Positions 24,558-32,605 of a stretch of 64,000 nt of DNA are shown here, one piece after another. How positions within the stretch are numbered: position 1 is the first letter of the stretch; every line of letters starts with the position of its first letter. Both the position numbers and the translations under genes were made by a program. Source of the DNA: Nitrospirota bacterium (GTDB lineage Bacteria > JACPQY01); assembly GCA_016180645.1 (NCBI GenBank), contig JACPAV010000018.1, forward strand, positions 57,035 through 121,034, given 5' to 3'. The notes beneath the pieces were generated by a model. It saw only the letters and a program-made list of their open reading frames with translations. It did no database searches and was not told the origin of the DNA.

Positions 24558-24660
24558 AGAGCCTCTAACAGAATGCGTTGGGGAGGGTCTTCAGACCCTC
24601 CCGACAACAGGGAGCATCTGAAGATGCTCCCCTACGAATCGGCATTCTGTTAGAGGCTCT
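24558..24660 (+). repeat. Nested-palindrome element, copy 3
   Basis: This 103-base copy has perfect 19-base terminal inverted repeats (AGAGCCTCTAACAGAATGC and its complement) around the same two inner hairpins as copy 2, in the same orientation. The outer stem plus two side hairpins would fold as a three-way junction or extrude as a cruciform. It lies in the 540-base gap between the PuuD-like gene and the first radical SAM gene. Confidence 0.93.
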
Positions 24661-24726
24661 AAGTATCGGTGCGTGAAACCTACCGGGAGCCGATCCTATT
24701 GTCAAACACTTCCGGACACGTTTGGC

Positions 24727-24756
24727 TTGACACCTTTCAATGGACTCTGGTAGTCT
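24727..24756 (+). promoter_or_regulatory. Predicted promoter of the 27-codon gene
   Basis: A perfect TTGACA lies at 24727-24732. A weak -10, TAGTCT at 24751-24756, follows after 18 bases. The small gene's ribosome site and start lie 8-20 bases further on. Confidence 0.45.
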
Positions 24757-24770
24757 CCTTCCAAAGGAGA
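24754..24770 (+). promoter_or_regulatory. Hairpin enclosing the ribosome-binding site of the small gene
   Basis: TCTCCTT (24754-24760) pairs perfectly with AAGGAGA (24764-24770) across a 3-base loop. The second arm is the ribosome-binding site of the ATG at 24776, so in RNA the site would be closed. If transcription starts only a few bases after the -10, the first arm may not be transcribed in full; this decides whether it works. Confidence 0.5.
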
Positions 24771-24775
24771 AAACC

Positions 24776-24859
24776 ATGACAGACACTCGCTCTTGGTGGC
24801 CTGCTCCTCGCCGCAAACCGCGCGGCCCAGCGAAGCCGATCCAAACACCCAGCAAGTAG
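24776..24859 (+). CDS. Orphan 27-residue basic Pro/Trp peptide
   Basis: The small gene has AAGGAG five bases before its ATG, its own upstream promoter candidate and a hairpin after the stop. The peptide begins MTDTRSWWPAPRRKPRG and ends IQTPSK. It has two adjacent Trp, five Pro and a net charge of about +6, with no signal sequence and no Cys. I do not recognise it. Possibilities are a regulatory leader peptide (the tandem Trp codons recall trp leaders, though no trp gene follows), a small RNA- or protein-binding peptide, or a peptide substrate of a downstream radical SAM enzyme. None can be shown here. Confidence 0.5.
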   Translation: MTDTRSWWPAPRRKPRGPAKPIQTPSK

Positions 24860-24877
24860 CCGGCGGTTCAGCTTGGG

Positions 24878-24907
24878 ACAGACTCCTTTGCTTGGAAGTC
24901 TGTTTCC
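24878..24907 (+). terminator. Possible terminator of the small gene
   Basis: ACAGACTCC and GGAAGTCTGT form a nearly complete stem around TTTGCTT (24878-24903), with one bulged base; TTT then CCCC follows. The U-run is short, so the terminator may be weak. It starts 18 bases after the stop of the 27-codon gene. Confidence 0.45.
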
Positions 24908-24973
24908 CCTCCCCAACTGAGCCGAAGCAACCCCTGCGATAGGTCCCGGGTGCGCCGGAGTTGCACGCCAATA

Positions 24974-25002
24974 TTGACATCCATCAATAGTTCGGGTAGT
25001 TT
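24974..25002 (+). promoter_or_regulatory. Predicted promoter of the first radical SAM operon
   Basis: TTGACA (24974-24979) and TAGTTT (24997-25002) are separated by exactly 17 bases. The first radical SAM start codon follows at 25044, giving a leader of about 35 bases. Confidence 0.55.
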
Positions 25003-25043
25003 TCCAAGCTGGGAATGCGCGGGATATCGCGCACCCAAGTTCG

Positions 25044-26570
25044 ATGAAGGTTCTTCTCGTCCAATCGCCTCGTTACTACTGGCCTTACGTCGGTGAGGGC
25101 GACAATCACCTGATGCCGCAATGGATGCCCTGTCTCGCGGCGTCGATCCGGCAGGCGGGTCACAGCGTACGCGCGGTCGATTGCATGGCCTCCCACATCG
25201 GATGGAGAAGCCTCGCCGACATCATCCGAGAAGAAAAGCCCCACGTCATCGGCGTCGGCGAGAATCACTGCCTCTACGCGCAGGAAGCGATCAAGGTCTT
25301 CCAACTCGCGAAGTCGATCGATCCCGGCATAAAGACGATTGCCGGCGGAGTCCATTTCACCAATTTGGTGGAGCCGAATCTCATGGCCTATCCCATCGAC
25401 TACATCGCGATCGGTGAAGGGGAGAAGACTTTCGTCGAACTATTGGACGAACTGGAGCGTCAAAATCCGCGGCCCGACAAGGTGACGGGACTCGCTTATC
25501 GCACCAACGGCCATGTCAGCCGGACCGCGCCGCGCGTCCTCGAGCACGATCTCGACACTTACCCCCTGCCCGCGTACGACCTCATGCCGATGGAGCAGTA
25601 CGGGAAATCGAAATACCTCTTCGCGCCCGGCGGGACGACCGCCCAGCACAGCCGGGGGTGCGTCAGCCGCTGCAATTTCTGCGTCTGGTGGGTGCAGAAC
25701 GCGGATCGAAAGATCATCAACGGTGAGGAAAAACTGTTCCCCCGCTGGCGCACGAAAAGCGTGGGGAGGACCGTCGAGGAAATCGAGATTCTCAGCCGGC
25801 GGTACGGGAAGAATTTTCTCGTGTTCGTCGACGACGCCTGGAACATCGACTGCCACTGGACCGACAAATTCGCAAACGAGATGGCCCGCCGCCATCTCCC
25901 CACCCAGTGGTTCGCTTTCATGCGCGCCGATTGCATGATGCGGGATGAACGGCTGGGCCTCAACGAAAAACTCGTCCATGCGGGAATGACCCACATCAGC
26001 ATCGGGGTTGAGCGCCATCAGGACACCGATCTCGCCGAAATGCGGAAGGGATTTTACAAGGACGACTTGACCCGCGAGTGTTTCGGCATGCTCAAGCGGA
26101 ATCATCCGACGGTGTTCCGACAAGGAACCTTCATCGTCGGTATCCGCGACGAAACGCGTGAAAGCATGTACCAGCAACTCCAGTACGCGAAGGAATTGGG
26201 ACTGGATTATCCCGGCTTCCATCCTCTCACGCCGGTCCCCGGCACGGAGGTATGGGAGGACGCAAAAGCCCGAGGGTGGATCGAGGTGGACGATTTCTCC
26301 TATTACGACTGGATGACGCCGATCATGTCGAGCACCCATCTCTCGCGCCGGGAGATCGAGGAAATCCTCATCGACATCAGCCGCAAATTCGTCGGCCTGC
26401 GATGGCTCATGCGGGGCCTCGCGGATCGGCACGCCTACCGCCGGAACATGTACGTCTGGTGGCTCCTGGTCAGCCTGCGCATCGCGGCGGACGCGCTGCG
26501 ACAAAAACTCAATCCGTTCCGAAAGAGCGTGTATACCGCGCTCGTCAAGCCGACCTGGTATGATCACTGA
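25044..26570 (+). CDS. B12-binding-domain radical SAM protein
   Basis: Residues 1 to ~140 form a Rossmann-like B12-binding-type domain starting MKVLLVQSPR and containing IAGGVHFTN and IAIGEGE. The radical SAM motif is Cys206/210/213 (SRGCVSRCNFC). FVDDAWN and the SIGVERHQD strand follow in the TIM-barrel part, and PGTEVWEDAKARGW lies near the end of the core. This is the architecture of methyltransferases and ring-forming enzymes such as BchE and HpnP-type proteins. Substrate unknown. The C-terminal ~100 residues include a Trp/Tyr-rich helical part. It is six bases from the next radical SAM gene, so the two form an operon; its promoter lies just upstream. Confidence 0.87.
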   Translation: MKVLLVQSPRYYWPYVGEGDNHLMPQWMPCLAASIRQAGHSVRAVDCMASHIGWRSLADIIREEKPHVIGVGENHCLYAQEAIKVFQLAKSIDPGIKTIAGGVHFTNLVEPNLMAYPIDYIAIGEGEKTFVELLDELERQNPRPDKVTGLAYRTNGHVSRTAPRVLEHDLDTYPLPAYDLMPMEQYGKSKYLFAPGGTTAQHSRGCVSRCNFCVWWVQNADRKIINGEEKLFPRWRTKSVGRTVEEIEILSRRYGKNFLVFVDDAWNIDCHWTDKFANEMARRHLPTQWFAFMRADCMMRDERLGLNEKLVHAGMTHISIGVERHQDTDLAEMRKGFYKDDLTRECFGMLKRNHPTVFRQGTFIVGIRDETRESMYQQLQYAKELGLDYPGFHPLTPVPGTEVWEDAKARGWIEVDDFSYYDWMTPIMSSTHLSRREIEEILIDISRKFVGLRWLMRGLADRHAYRRNMYVWWLLVSLRIAADALRQKLNPFRKSVYTALVKPTWYDH

Positions 26571-26576
26571 AACCTT

Positions 26577-27992
26577 GTGCGCGTAGCTCTGATCAATCCG
26601 AACATGGACAGCCTGAAGGCCGTCGGGGCCTTCAGCAAAGTGTACTGCGTCATGCCCCCGATCAACCTGGGTTACCTCGCCGCCGTGCTCGAAAAGGAGG
26701 GACACGAGGTGACCGTCATCGACGAAGCCGCGGAAGGGCTGAGCCTCGCGGAAATCATCGACCGCCTCCGACGGGCCTCCCCGGGCATGATCGGCATGGG
26801 CTGCCTCACACAGTCCGCGCCGCATGTCATGGAAATCAGCCGGGCCATCGCCGGGGCCTTTCCCGGCCTCCCCCGCGTGATGGGCAACACCCACGCGGAC
26901 TATTTCGCGGAGCCGATTCTCCGCGAGGGTGATGCGGACGTCGTGGTCCACAACGAAGGGGAATACACCTTCGCCCACCTGGCACGAACCTTCGAACACA
27001 AGGGCGACTTGCAAGAGGTCGAAGGGATTTCCTATCGGGACGGCGACCGGATCGTCCGCACGCCCCCGCGAACGATGCAACCGGATCTCAATCGGATCCC
27101 CTACCCCGCGTGGCACCTCTTCCCGCGCTCCCGCTACCGGCTTTTCACCTTCGCCGAAATCGAGCGGCCGGGCACGCTCATTCTCGGGTCTCGCGGCTGC
27201 CCGTTCAAGTGCAACTATTGCAGCCTGCTCATCATGGGACACGACCGCCGGCGGCGCACGCTCGAAGACATGGCCGACGAAATGGAGTTCATGCACGAAA
27301 CGTACGGCTACAGGCAGATCTCGTTCATCGATCCGATTTTTCCCTTCAGCCGGAAGGAAGGATTGGAGTTCGCTCAACTCCTCGTGAAACGGGGTCTGAA
27401 CCGGAAGATCGTGTGGACCACGGAAACCCGCGTCGATCTCGTGACGCCGGAGCTCCTCGAGGCGCTGAGGGAGGCCGGCTGCCGCAGGGTCATGTACGGA
27501 TTCGAGGTCGGCTCCGAGGAAAGTCTCGATGCCATCGACAAGGGAACGACGATTGACAAGGCCCGCCGCGCGGCCAAATGGACGAAGGAAGCGGGCATGG
27601 AAATCATCGGCTTCTTCATGGTCGGTTGCCCCGGCGAGACGCTGGAATCGATCGACCGTACCGTGCGGTTCTCACATGAACTGGACGTGGATTTCGCGAA
27701 GTTCAATGTGTTCGTCCCGTACCCCGGCACGGAGATCTTCGAGGAGTTCAGCAAGAAGAACGGCGGTCTCCCCACGGATTGGGTGCGATACACGAGCTAC
27801 CCGACGGGCGGAAACCCTCCCGTCTACATTCCGCCCGGACTGTCCGTGGAACAGCTCATCGTGGCCCAGCGACGAGCCCACCGGATGTTCTACCTCCGTC
27901 CCAAGATGATCGCGAGACACATGTTCAAAATCCGCACGATTCCTTTCTCTCATATGGTGTACGGCGCCCTCGGTCTTCTCGGGGAGAACTGA
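26577..27992 (+). CDS. B12-binding-domain radical SAM protein
   Basis: The 471-residue protein starts at GTG (MRVALINPNM). Its B12-binding-type domain covers residues 1 to ~140, and the radical SAM motif is Cys208/212/215 (SRGCPFKCNYC). It ends with the block MFYLRPKMIARH, shared in altered form by several radical SAM proteins of this window. It is a clear paralogue of the protein at 30794-32251: N-terminus, motif context and C-terminal block all correspond. Second gene of a two-gene operon. No enzyme activity can be assigned. The 132 bases after it, before the convergent methyltransferase gene, hold nothing recognisable. Confidence 0.87.
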   Translation: MRVALINPNMDSLKAVGAFSKVYCVMPPINLGYLAAVLEKEGHEVTVIDEAAEGLSLAEIIDRLRRASPGMIGMGCLTQSAPHVMEISRAIAGAFPGLPRVMGNTHADYFAEPILREGDADVVVHNEGEYTFAHLARTFEHKGDLQEVEGISYRDGDRIVRTPPRTMQPDLNRIPYPAWHLFPRSRYRLFTFAEIERPGTLILGSRGCPFKCNYCSLLIMGHDRRRRTLEDMADEMEFMHETYGYRQISFIDPIFPFSRKEGLEFAQLLVKRGLNRKIVWTTETRVDLVTPELLEALREAGCRRVMYGFEVGSEESLDAIDKGTTIDKARRAAKWTKEAGMEIIGFFMVGCPGETLESIDRTVRFSHELDVDFAKFNVFVPYPGTEIFEEFSKKNGGLPTDWVRYTSYPTGGNPPVYIPPGLSVEQLIVAQRRAHRMFYLRPKMIARHMFKIRTIPFSHMVYGALGLLGEN

Positions 27993-28124
27993 ATCCCTGC
28001 TCACAACGCGTCAGATGGGCGAGACCAGTACGCCGCGGGTACCCGCCCGGCCCCGCCAGATGTACAGACCCGGTCCACACAAAGCCAATGCGGGCGTGAT
28101 CTTTGCAGCTTGCCGAAGAAAATT

Positions 28125-28928
28125 CTACAAGGTGGAGGCGGACGGTTTGGCCAGCAGGAAAGCGAATTGGGTACGATCGTGCTTGAACTCAATGCCCCCG
28201 ACGTTGGGCAGCCTCCTCAGAAGGGTCTGCACTTCGGACGCCTCCCGGGACCTTCGGATCGATTCGAGCGTGGCCTTGCGGAGGCCACGGAGCAGATGCA
28301 CCCGCTCAAGGAGTTCCAAGTAGACTCGGAAAAGACGCACTTTCCAGTGACTGCGACTGAAATCCCATAAGACCAACCATCCTCCCGGTTTCACTACCGC
28401 CCACATCTCCCGAGCCATTTGTTCCGGATTCTCGAAGTGATGGATCGATCCCTCCGAAAAGACCAGATCGAAAAACAGCGGGCGAAATGGAAGCGATTTC
28501 GCGTCGTTACGCACGAGCAAGACCGGATTTTCGGCGGTCGAGTATTTCCTACACAGGCTTAGAATCTCCCGGTCCACATCGGATCCGACCCAGATGGACG
28601 GAGACGACGGCATTCTCCTCCGCATGATCTCCGTCATCACGCCGCTCCCAATTCCCACGTCGAGCACGGACCGGATATTCCCGTTCCAGAGATGCTGCCA
28701 TTTCTGGACACGCCGGTCCGCATAGGCAACCCGCCTGTCCCAGCTCTGGCGCACGAACTGTTCCTTGGTGATTCCCTCGAAATCGCTTCCCGGCGGAGTG
28801 TGCCCGTCGGGGGCGTCGCCTTCCCGGCAGACCGAGGGAGAGGGAGAGACCCGCGATGGAATGGACCGCGGTCCCGCGCTAAATGGGTCGATCAAATTCG
28901 ACGATTCGCCCAACATGGGGGAGTGCAT
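28125..28928 (-). CDS. Class I SAM-dependent methyltransferase
   Basis: The 267-residue protein has SAM motif I VLDVGIGSG near residue 89, an acidic loop (WVGSDVDREIL) and a Methyltransf_11-type motif IV region (FDLVFSEGSIHHFENPEQ), followed by VKPGGWLVLWDF. The first ~50 residues are Pro/Ser-rich and probably disordered, so the true start may be later; the given start overlaps the preceding gene by 50 bases. It is the last of four genes transcribed together (radical SAM, two U32-like proteins, methyltransferase). It probably methylates the product of those enzymes; substrate unknown. Confidence 0.8.
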   Translation of the reverse strand: MHSPMLGESSNLIDPFSAGPRSIPSRVSPSPSVCREGDAPDGHTPPGSDFEGITKEQFVRQSWDRRVAYADRRVQKWQHLWNGNIRSVLDVGIGSGVMTEIMRRRMPSSPSIWVGSDVDREILSLCRKYSTAENPVLLVRNDAKSLPFRPLFFDLVFSEGSIHHFENPEQMAREMWAVVKPGGWLVLWDFSRSHWKVRLFRVYLELLERVHLLRGLRKATLESIRRSREASEVQTLLRRLPNVGGIEFKHDRTQFAFLLAKPSASTL

Positions 28929-29661
28929 CCTTCTCCAGATACTTTGAAAGAATGAAGAGCGTATTGCCCGCGAGAATCCGTTCGCCCAGAGGTCCCTCCC
29001 GAATCACAAAGGTTGAGTTCTGACACTCCAGGTCGCATGCCTTGATCACCGGCGTGGCATCCGACGCTTCCCGAACACGGAGCCGGGCCACCGCACATAG
29101 GCGCGTCGTGGTCAGGTACCGGAACGGCACGTATAGGGCAATATCCAGCCGTGGGCCTATCATCTCGAACAACGCCGTGTCCCAAACGTCGGTCTCCAGG
29201 CCCCGAAATCCCAGTTCGCAGAGCAAACCGATCAGCGGCTCGGACACACGGGTGGCGAGCGGAGTTGCCCTGCCGTCGTCTCGAGGAACAAGTCTTGGGT
29301 CACGCGTTTGACGAAGGAGAAGGCGCCCAAGACGCAGGAGCAACCCGTTTTCGCGAGCGAGCCGGTACACCCCCCAGTCGTTAACAACCACCTCGTAGGG
29401 GTCGCCGACGGCCTTCGACAGGAGAGAGAATAGCTGCCCAATCCTGCGCAACCCCGATTCGCCAACGGGAGGGGTCAGAAGACTGAGGCGCTTGCCTTTG
29501 CCGCAAACGTCTTTCACCATCCGGTCGGCCCACACGGAGGAGGGGATCAAATGCTCGCAAAACTCCGAGCCAATGTAGAAGTGGTCGCACCGATCCAGCC
29601 AGGGAGAGAGATCCTCACGGGAAGGTGAGATGAACCTAGCCCTGACCACTCTACCAGGCAT
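28879..29661 (-). CDS. U32-like TIM-barrel protein (UbiV-like partner)
   Basis: The 260-residue protein resembles the shorter member of U32-type pairs such as UbiV. It begins MPGRVVRARFIS, has WLDRCDHFYIGSEFCEHL near the N-terminus, and ends with Cys residues in KACDLECQNSTFVI that may help hold an Fe-S cluster. A central segment reads DPYEVVVNDWGVYRLARENG. UbiU/UbiV pairs hydroxylate quinone precursors without oxygen; here the similarity is weak and the pairing with the next-door U32 protein is the main support. I chose ATG 29661, which overlaps the upstream stop by 11 bases, over an earlier in-frame ATG inside that gene. Confidence 0.55.
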   Translation of the reverse strand: MPGRVVRARFISPSREDLSPWLDRCDHFYIGSEFCEHLIPSSVWADRMVKDVCGKGKRLSLLTPPVGESGLRRIGQLFSLLSKAVGDPYEVVVNDWGVYRLARENGLLLRLGRLLLRQTRDPRLVPRDDGRATPLATRVSEPLIGLLCELGFRGLETDVWDTALFEMIGPRLDIALYVPFRYLTTTRLCAVARLRVREASDATPVIKACDLECQNSTFVIREGPLGERILAGNTLFILSKYLEKDALPHVGRIVEFDRPI

Positions 29662-30742
29662 GCCGGGGGGAGTCCGGGGGGTAATAGCAGGTTCTCGGGC
29701 CGCAGTTCCTACCGAAAACGCGGCGGTACTCAAGACAGCTCTCTCTAGCATGGTCTGAGTCTCGCTTGAAACCTTCGTCCCCTTGCCGCGTCAGGGCTGA
29801 CCGGATGAGGCGTATCGTCTGGGTCTTGCGTGTAGTCGTGCTTCCCCTGTTCACAATCTTGAGATACCTGATTCCTATTCGAACGAGGAGTGGAATGTCG
29901 CATAGAGCACATGCGGCGTAGACATCATGTTCTGCCAACACTTCTCGGACCTTTTCCTCGAGGGGACGTCCTCTCTCATCCATACCCTTGCCCTGCTTCC
30001 GCTCAATGCTCCTCGCATGAAGGCAAGCCAGAGCCGGCCGACCGGCGGCATGTCTCAGGCGATCCGGTACCAGGCGCATGGCGGCTTTGGCCGCATGGGT
30101 GGCCAGGAGCCTGGTCTGCAAAGAGCCCGGTATCTCGTGCGCGAGATTGCAGAAGCCGTCCTCGAAGGGGCAGCGATCGTGAAACACAAAGGCTTCGAAC
30201 TCCAGCTCGGGGTAAGCGACACAGAGCCGAGCCATTTCGCGGAGGGTAACATGGCGGGGCAGGACGATCCTACGTATCGGGAACCGCAGGTAGAACTTGA
30301 TCGCTTCCGTGTTGTACACCACGCCAAGACAGCTCAGAGTGAGAGGAAGGGGAAACCGACTGGTTTCCAAGCTCCGCAGAAGCCCCAAGTCCGCGACGAT
30401 CACCCCGTCGACGCCCGCGTCCTGAGCCCGCAACGCCTGCTGCATCGCCACCCCCAGGCTCTGTTCGTCGTAGAAAGTATTGAGTGCAAACTGGACGCGC
30501 AGGTTGGAACCGTGGGCCATCTTGACCAATTCCCTCAGTTGTTTCTCGCCATCCAGATTGCAAAGGGGATTGTCGCGCCGGTTGGTGGACGATCGTGTGG
30601 CACCTGCCCCCCGAAGACCGCAGTACACTTCGGAAGCCCCAGCCTCTGCCAACGCGGGGGCCTCGGTTGGAAAATCCATTCCCGTTACAACCCGGATTTG
30701 TCCTCGGACGGTTGTGGGAGGGCCGGTCATCACATCGAACAC
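29651..30742 (-). CDS. Peptidase U32-family protein (UbiU-like)
   Basis: The 363-residue protein has the U32 start APALAEAGASEVYCGL, then AQDAGVDGVIVADLGLL, LSCLGVVYNTEAIKFY and the central VFHDRCPFEDGFCNLAHE. A CALCDIPLLVRIGIRYLKI block and a C-terminal NCGPRTCYY follow. The Cys residues are placed as in U32 proteins that bind [4Fe-4S] and act as oxygen-independent hydroxylases (UbiU, RlhA, TrhP) rather than proteases. It lies 51 bases after a radical SAM gene and overlaps the UbiV-like gene. A role in hydroxylating a product of the locus is inference. Confidence 0.75.
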   Translation of the reverse strand: MFDVMTGPPTTVRGQIRVVTGMDFPTEAPALAEAGASEVYCGLRGAGATRSSTNRRDNPLCNLDGEKQLRELVKMAHGSNLRVQFALNTFYDEQSLGVAMQQALRAQDAGVDGVIVADLGLLRSLETSRFPLPLTLSCLGVVYNTEAIKFYLRFPIRRIVLPRHVTLREMARLCVAYPELEFEAFVFHDRCPFEDGFCNLAHEIPGSLQTRLLATHAAKAAMRLVPDRLRHAAGRPALACLHARSIERKQGKGMDERGRPLEEKVREVLAEHDVYAACALCDIPLLVRIGIRYLKIVNRGSTTTRKTQTIRLIRSALTRQGDEGFKRDSDHARESCLEYRRVFGRNCGPRTCYYPPDSPRHAW

Positions 30743-30793
30743 GCACAGACTTCTATCGACAACATGCCGGCGAAACCACCCCGCAAAAGGCCA

Positions 30794-32251
30794 TCAAGAT
30801 TGGGGCCGAAAACTCTCCAACGCCCCGGCACGGGATCGTGTCGCAAATTCCCAAAGAGCCGAGAGTCCGCCCGACAGCACCTCGCGCACAGGTGTTTTCT
30901 TCAGCTGAAACAGGTGGCGGTAAATCATTCGGGGACGAATGTAGAACTTGAAATGCGCGATCTTCTGCATCTCGATCAGGCTGGCCGAACTCAACCGGTC
31001 ATGCCGATACGGCAACTCCTTCGAGGGGTAAGCCCCGTATTCCGACCAATCGTGCGACCGGATGGCCCCGGCCTCCTCATATCGCCCGTAGAGCAGAGTC
31101 CCCGGGTACGGGACGACAAGGGGAAAGTTCGCCAGGTCCAAGTCCAAACTCTTCGCCAAATCCATGGTGCGGCGGAAGCTTTCCCAGTTCTCGCCGGGCA
31201 GACCGAGCATGAAGAATCCCACAACCTCGAAGCCGACGGCCCTCGCCGTCGCGACGGCCTCTCGCGCTTGGGCCACACTGGTGGACTTGCCCACCCCGCG
31301 CAAGAGGTCCTCGGAACCGCACTCAAGACCAAACATGACTCTCGTGCACCCGGCTTCGCGCATGGACTCACCGAGGGAGCGTGTAAACAGGTCCGGCCGC
31401 GTCTCCGAGACCCATGTGATTTTCTTGTGAAGTCTCCGGCGTATGATCTCCCCACACACCTCGTCACACTGGGCCGCGTTCACGGGGAAAATCGCGTCGA
31501 CAAACACAACGGCTTCGATGCCAAAGTGTTCGATGAGGTATTCGATCTCATCTGCAACGTTCTTGCCCGACCGCCGGCGAAAGCCCGGCCGGACGATTTT
31601 CCAATGCGCGCAGAATTGACAGCGATACGGGCAGTCTCGCCCTGCGGCAACCAACATGACTTTTCTTGCAATTTCCGCCAGCGGTATGGCTCGGTACTTC
31701 GCCAACGGTGCGAGGTGCCAGGCTGGGAAGGGCAGCGCATCCAGGTCCACGATCGGCTCCCGGTCGCCCGTATCGTGGATGGCCCCTCCCTCGATATAAG
31801 AGAGTCCGAGGACATCTCCAGGGTTTCGACCCTGCTCCAGCCTTGCCGCCAACTCGGACATTGCCTCCTCCCCTTCACCCCGCACAACAAAATCTGCGTA
31901 CCCTCGGAGGAGAAACTCCTCGCGAAATGTAACCGCATGCAAGTTGCCCATCACGACAGGCGCCAAGCGGGCCTCACGGACGCCTTGGCCGATCGCAACA
32001 GCCTCCGTGGCACTTGGAGTGACGCAGGTAATTCCCACGAGGCCGGGCCCAGCCTCCCCGATCCTTCGCACGACCTCCTCCGCGCAGAGTTTCTCCGCAA
32101 ATGCATCAATCAAGACGACAGAATGCCCGCGCTGTTCGAGGACGGCGGCAATGTATAACAGGCCCATGGGCGGCAGGGCATGATTGTATCGCGCAAACAG
32201 TCGCATCGTTTTTCTCTGATCGCATGAAGGATTAACGAGAACGATTTTCAT
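30794..32251 (-). CDS. B12-binding-domain radical SAM protein
   Basis: The 485-residue protein has an N-terminal B12-binding-type domain (MKIVLVNPSC, MGNLHAVTFR) and radical SAM motif Cys207/211/214 (DCPYRCQFC). FVDAIFPVN and MFGLECGSEDLL follow in the barrel. The C-terminal KFYIRPRMIYRHLFQLKK corresponds to the end of the protein at 26577-27992, its closest paralogue here. It heads the four-gene minus-strand operon with the U32 pair and the methyltransferase. Product unknown. Confidence 0.87.
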   Translation of the reverse strand: MKIVLVNPSCDQRKTMRLFARYNHALPPMGLLYIAAVLEQRGHSVVLIDAFAEKLCAEEVVRRIGEAGPGLVGITCVTPSATEAVAIGQGVREARLAPVVMGNLHAVTFREEFLLRGYADFVVRGEGEEAMSELAARLEQGRNPGDVLGLSYIEGGAIHDTGDREPIVDLDALPFPAWHLAPLAKYRAIPLAEIARKVMLVAAGRDCPYRCQFCAHWKIVRPGFRRRSGKNVADEIEYLIEHFGIEAVVFVDAIFPVNAAQCDEVCGEIIRRRLHKKITWVSETRPDLFTRSLGESMREAGCTRVMFGLECGSEDLLRGVGKSTSVAQAREAVATARAVGFEVVGFFMLGLPGENWESFRRTMDLAKSLDLDLANFPLVVPYPGTLLYGRYEEAGAIRSHDWSEYGAYPSKELPYRHDRLSSASLIEMQKIAHFKFYIRPRMIYRHLFQLKKTPVREVLSGGLSALWEFATRSRAGALESFRPQS

Positions 32252-32605
32252 TGTGGTTCACTCCTCTCGCCTTGGTTCCATATCCCGTCCTGCCAGCAAT
32301 TCCAGGTCCATTCGCGCAGGTCCAACCACCGGCAACCTCCCGCGTCGGCATGGAAATTGAGACGAAAGGCCGCCGGGATCGACATTTTTTCTCAATTGAG
32401 AAATGGTGTGGGGAAACCTTTTCCGAAAGTGGAATCCTTTGGAGTTCCGATGGACTGATCGGCTCGAGCCGTGCGATCTTCGATATCGGCCGCAGCCCGG
32501 CAGGGATGGAGTTGATGCCGGTGGCAACGGCGAGGAGCATCGACTTTCGCCTGTCGGGCTCACGCCGGTGATCCGTGACACCCACCCGGTTGCCGCCTGG
32601 ACCGA
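32252..32605. other. Divergent intergenic region between two radical SAM operons
   Basis: These 354 bases separate two outward-facing operons. Apart from the 16 bp palindrome at 32388-32403 I see no gene and no strong -35/-10 pair. Both promoters must lie here unless read-through occurs. Confidence 0.6.
32388..32403. promoter_or_regulatory. 16 bp perfect palindrome in the divergent promoter region
   Basis: TTTCTCAATTGAGAAA is a perfect inverted repeat and AT-rich in a GC-rich context. It lies about midway between the starts of the two divergent operons (137 and 203 bases away), where a shared regulator could bind. Confidence 0.5.

Noticed and set aside
15809-24660. Palindromic copies as a CRISPR array
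   Set aside because: Copies are kilobases apart with genes between and no regular spacers.
24565-24855. 96-codon minus-strand frame over palindromic copy 3 and the small gene
   Set aside because: Much of it is the repeat itself, read through; a similar reading appears in copy 1, so the likeness is due to the repeat, not to protein.
24776-24859. Small peptide as a RiPP precursor for the radical SAM genes
   Set aside because: The adjacent radical SAM proteins are B12-domain types without a peptide-recognition (RRE/SPASM) region, and the peptide has its own terminator and promoter; kept only as a remote possibility.
25440-27377. 645-codon open frame on the minus strand
   Set aside because: It is antisense to two clear radical SAM genes and has no recognisable domain; long open frames opposite real genes are common in GC-rich DNA.
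29927-32158. 743-codon open frame on the + strand
   Set aside because: It runs across the U32 and radical SAM genes in antisense, with composition typical of a shadow frame.
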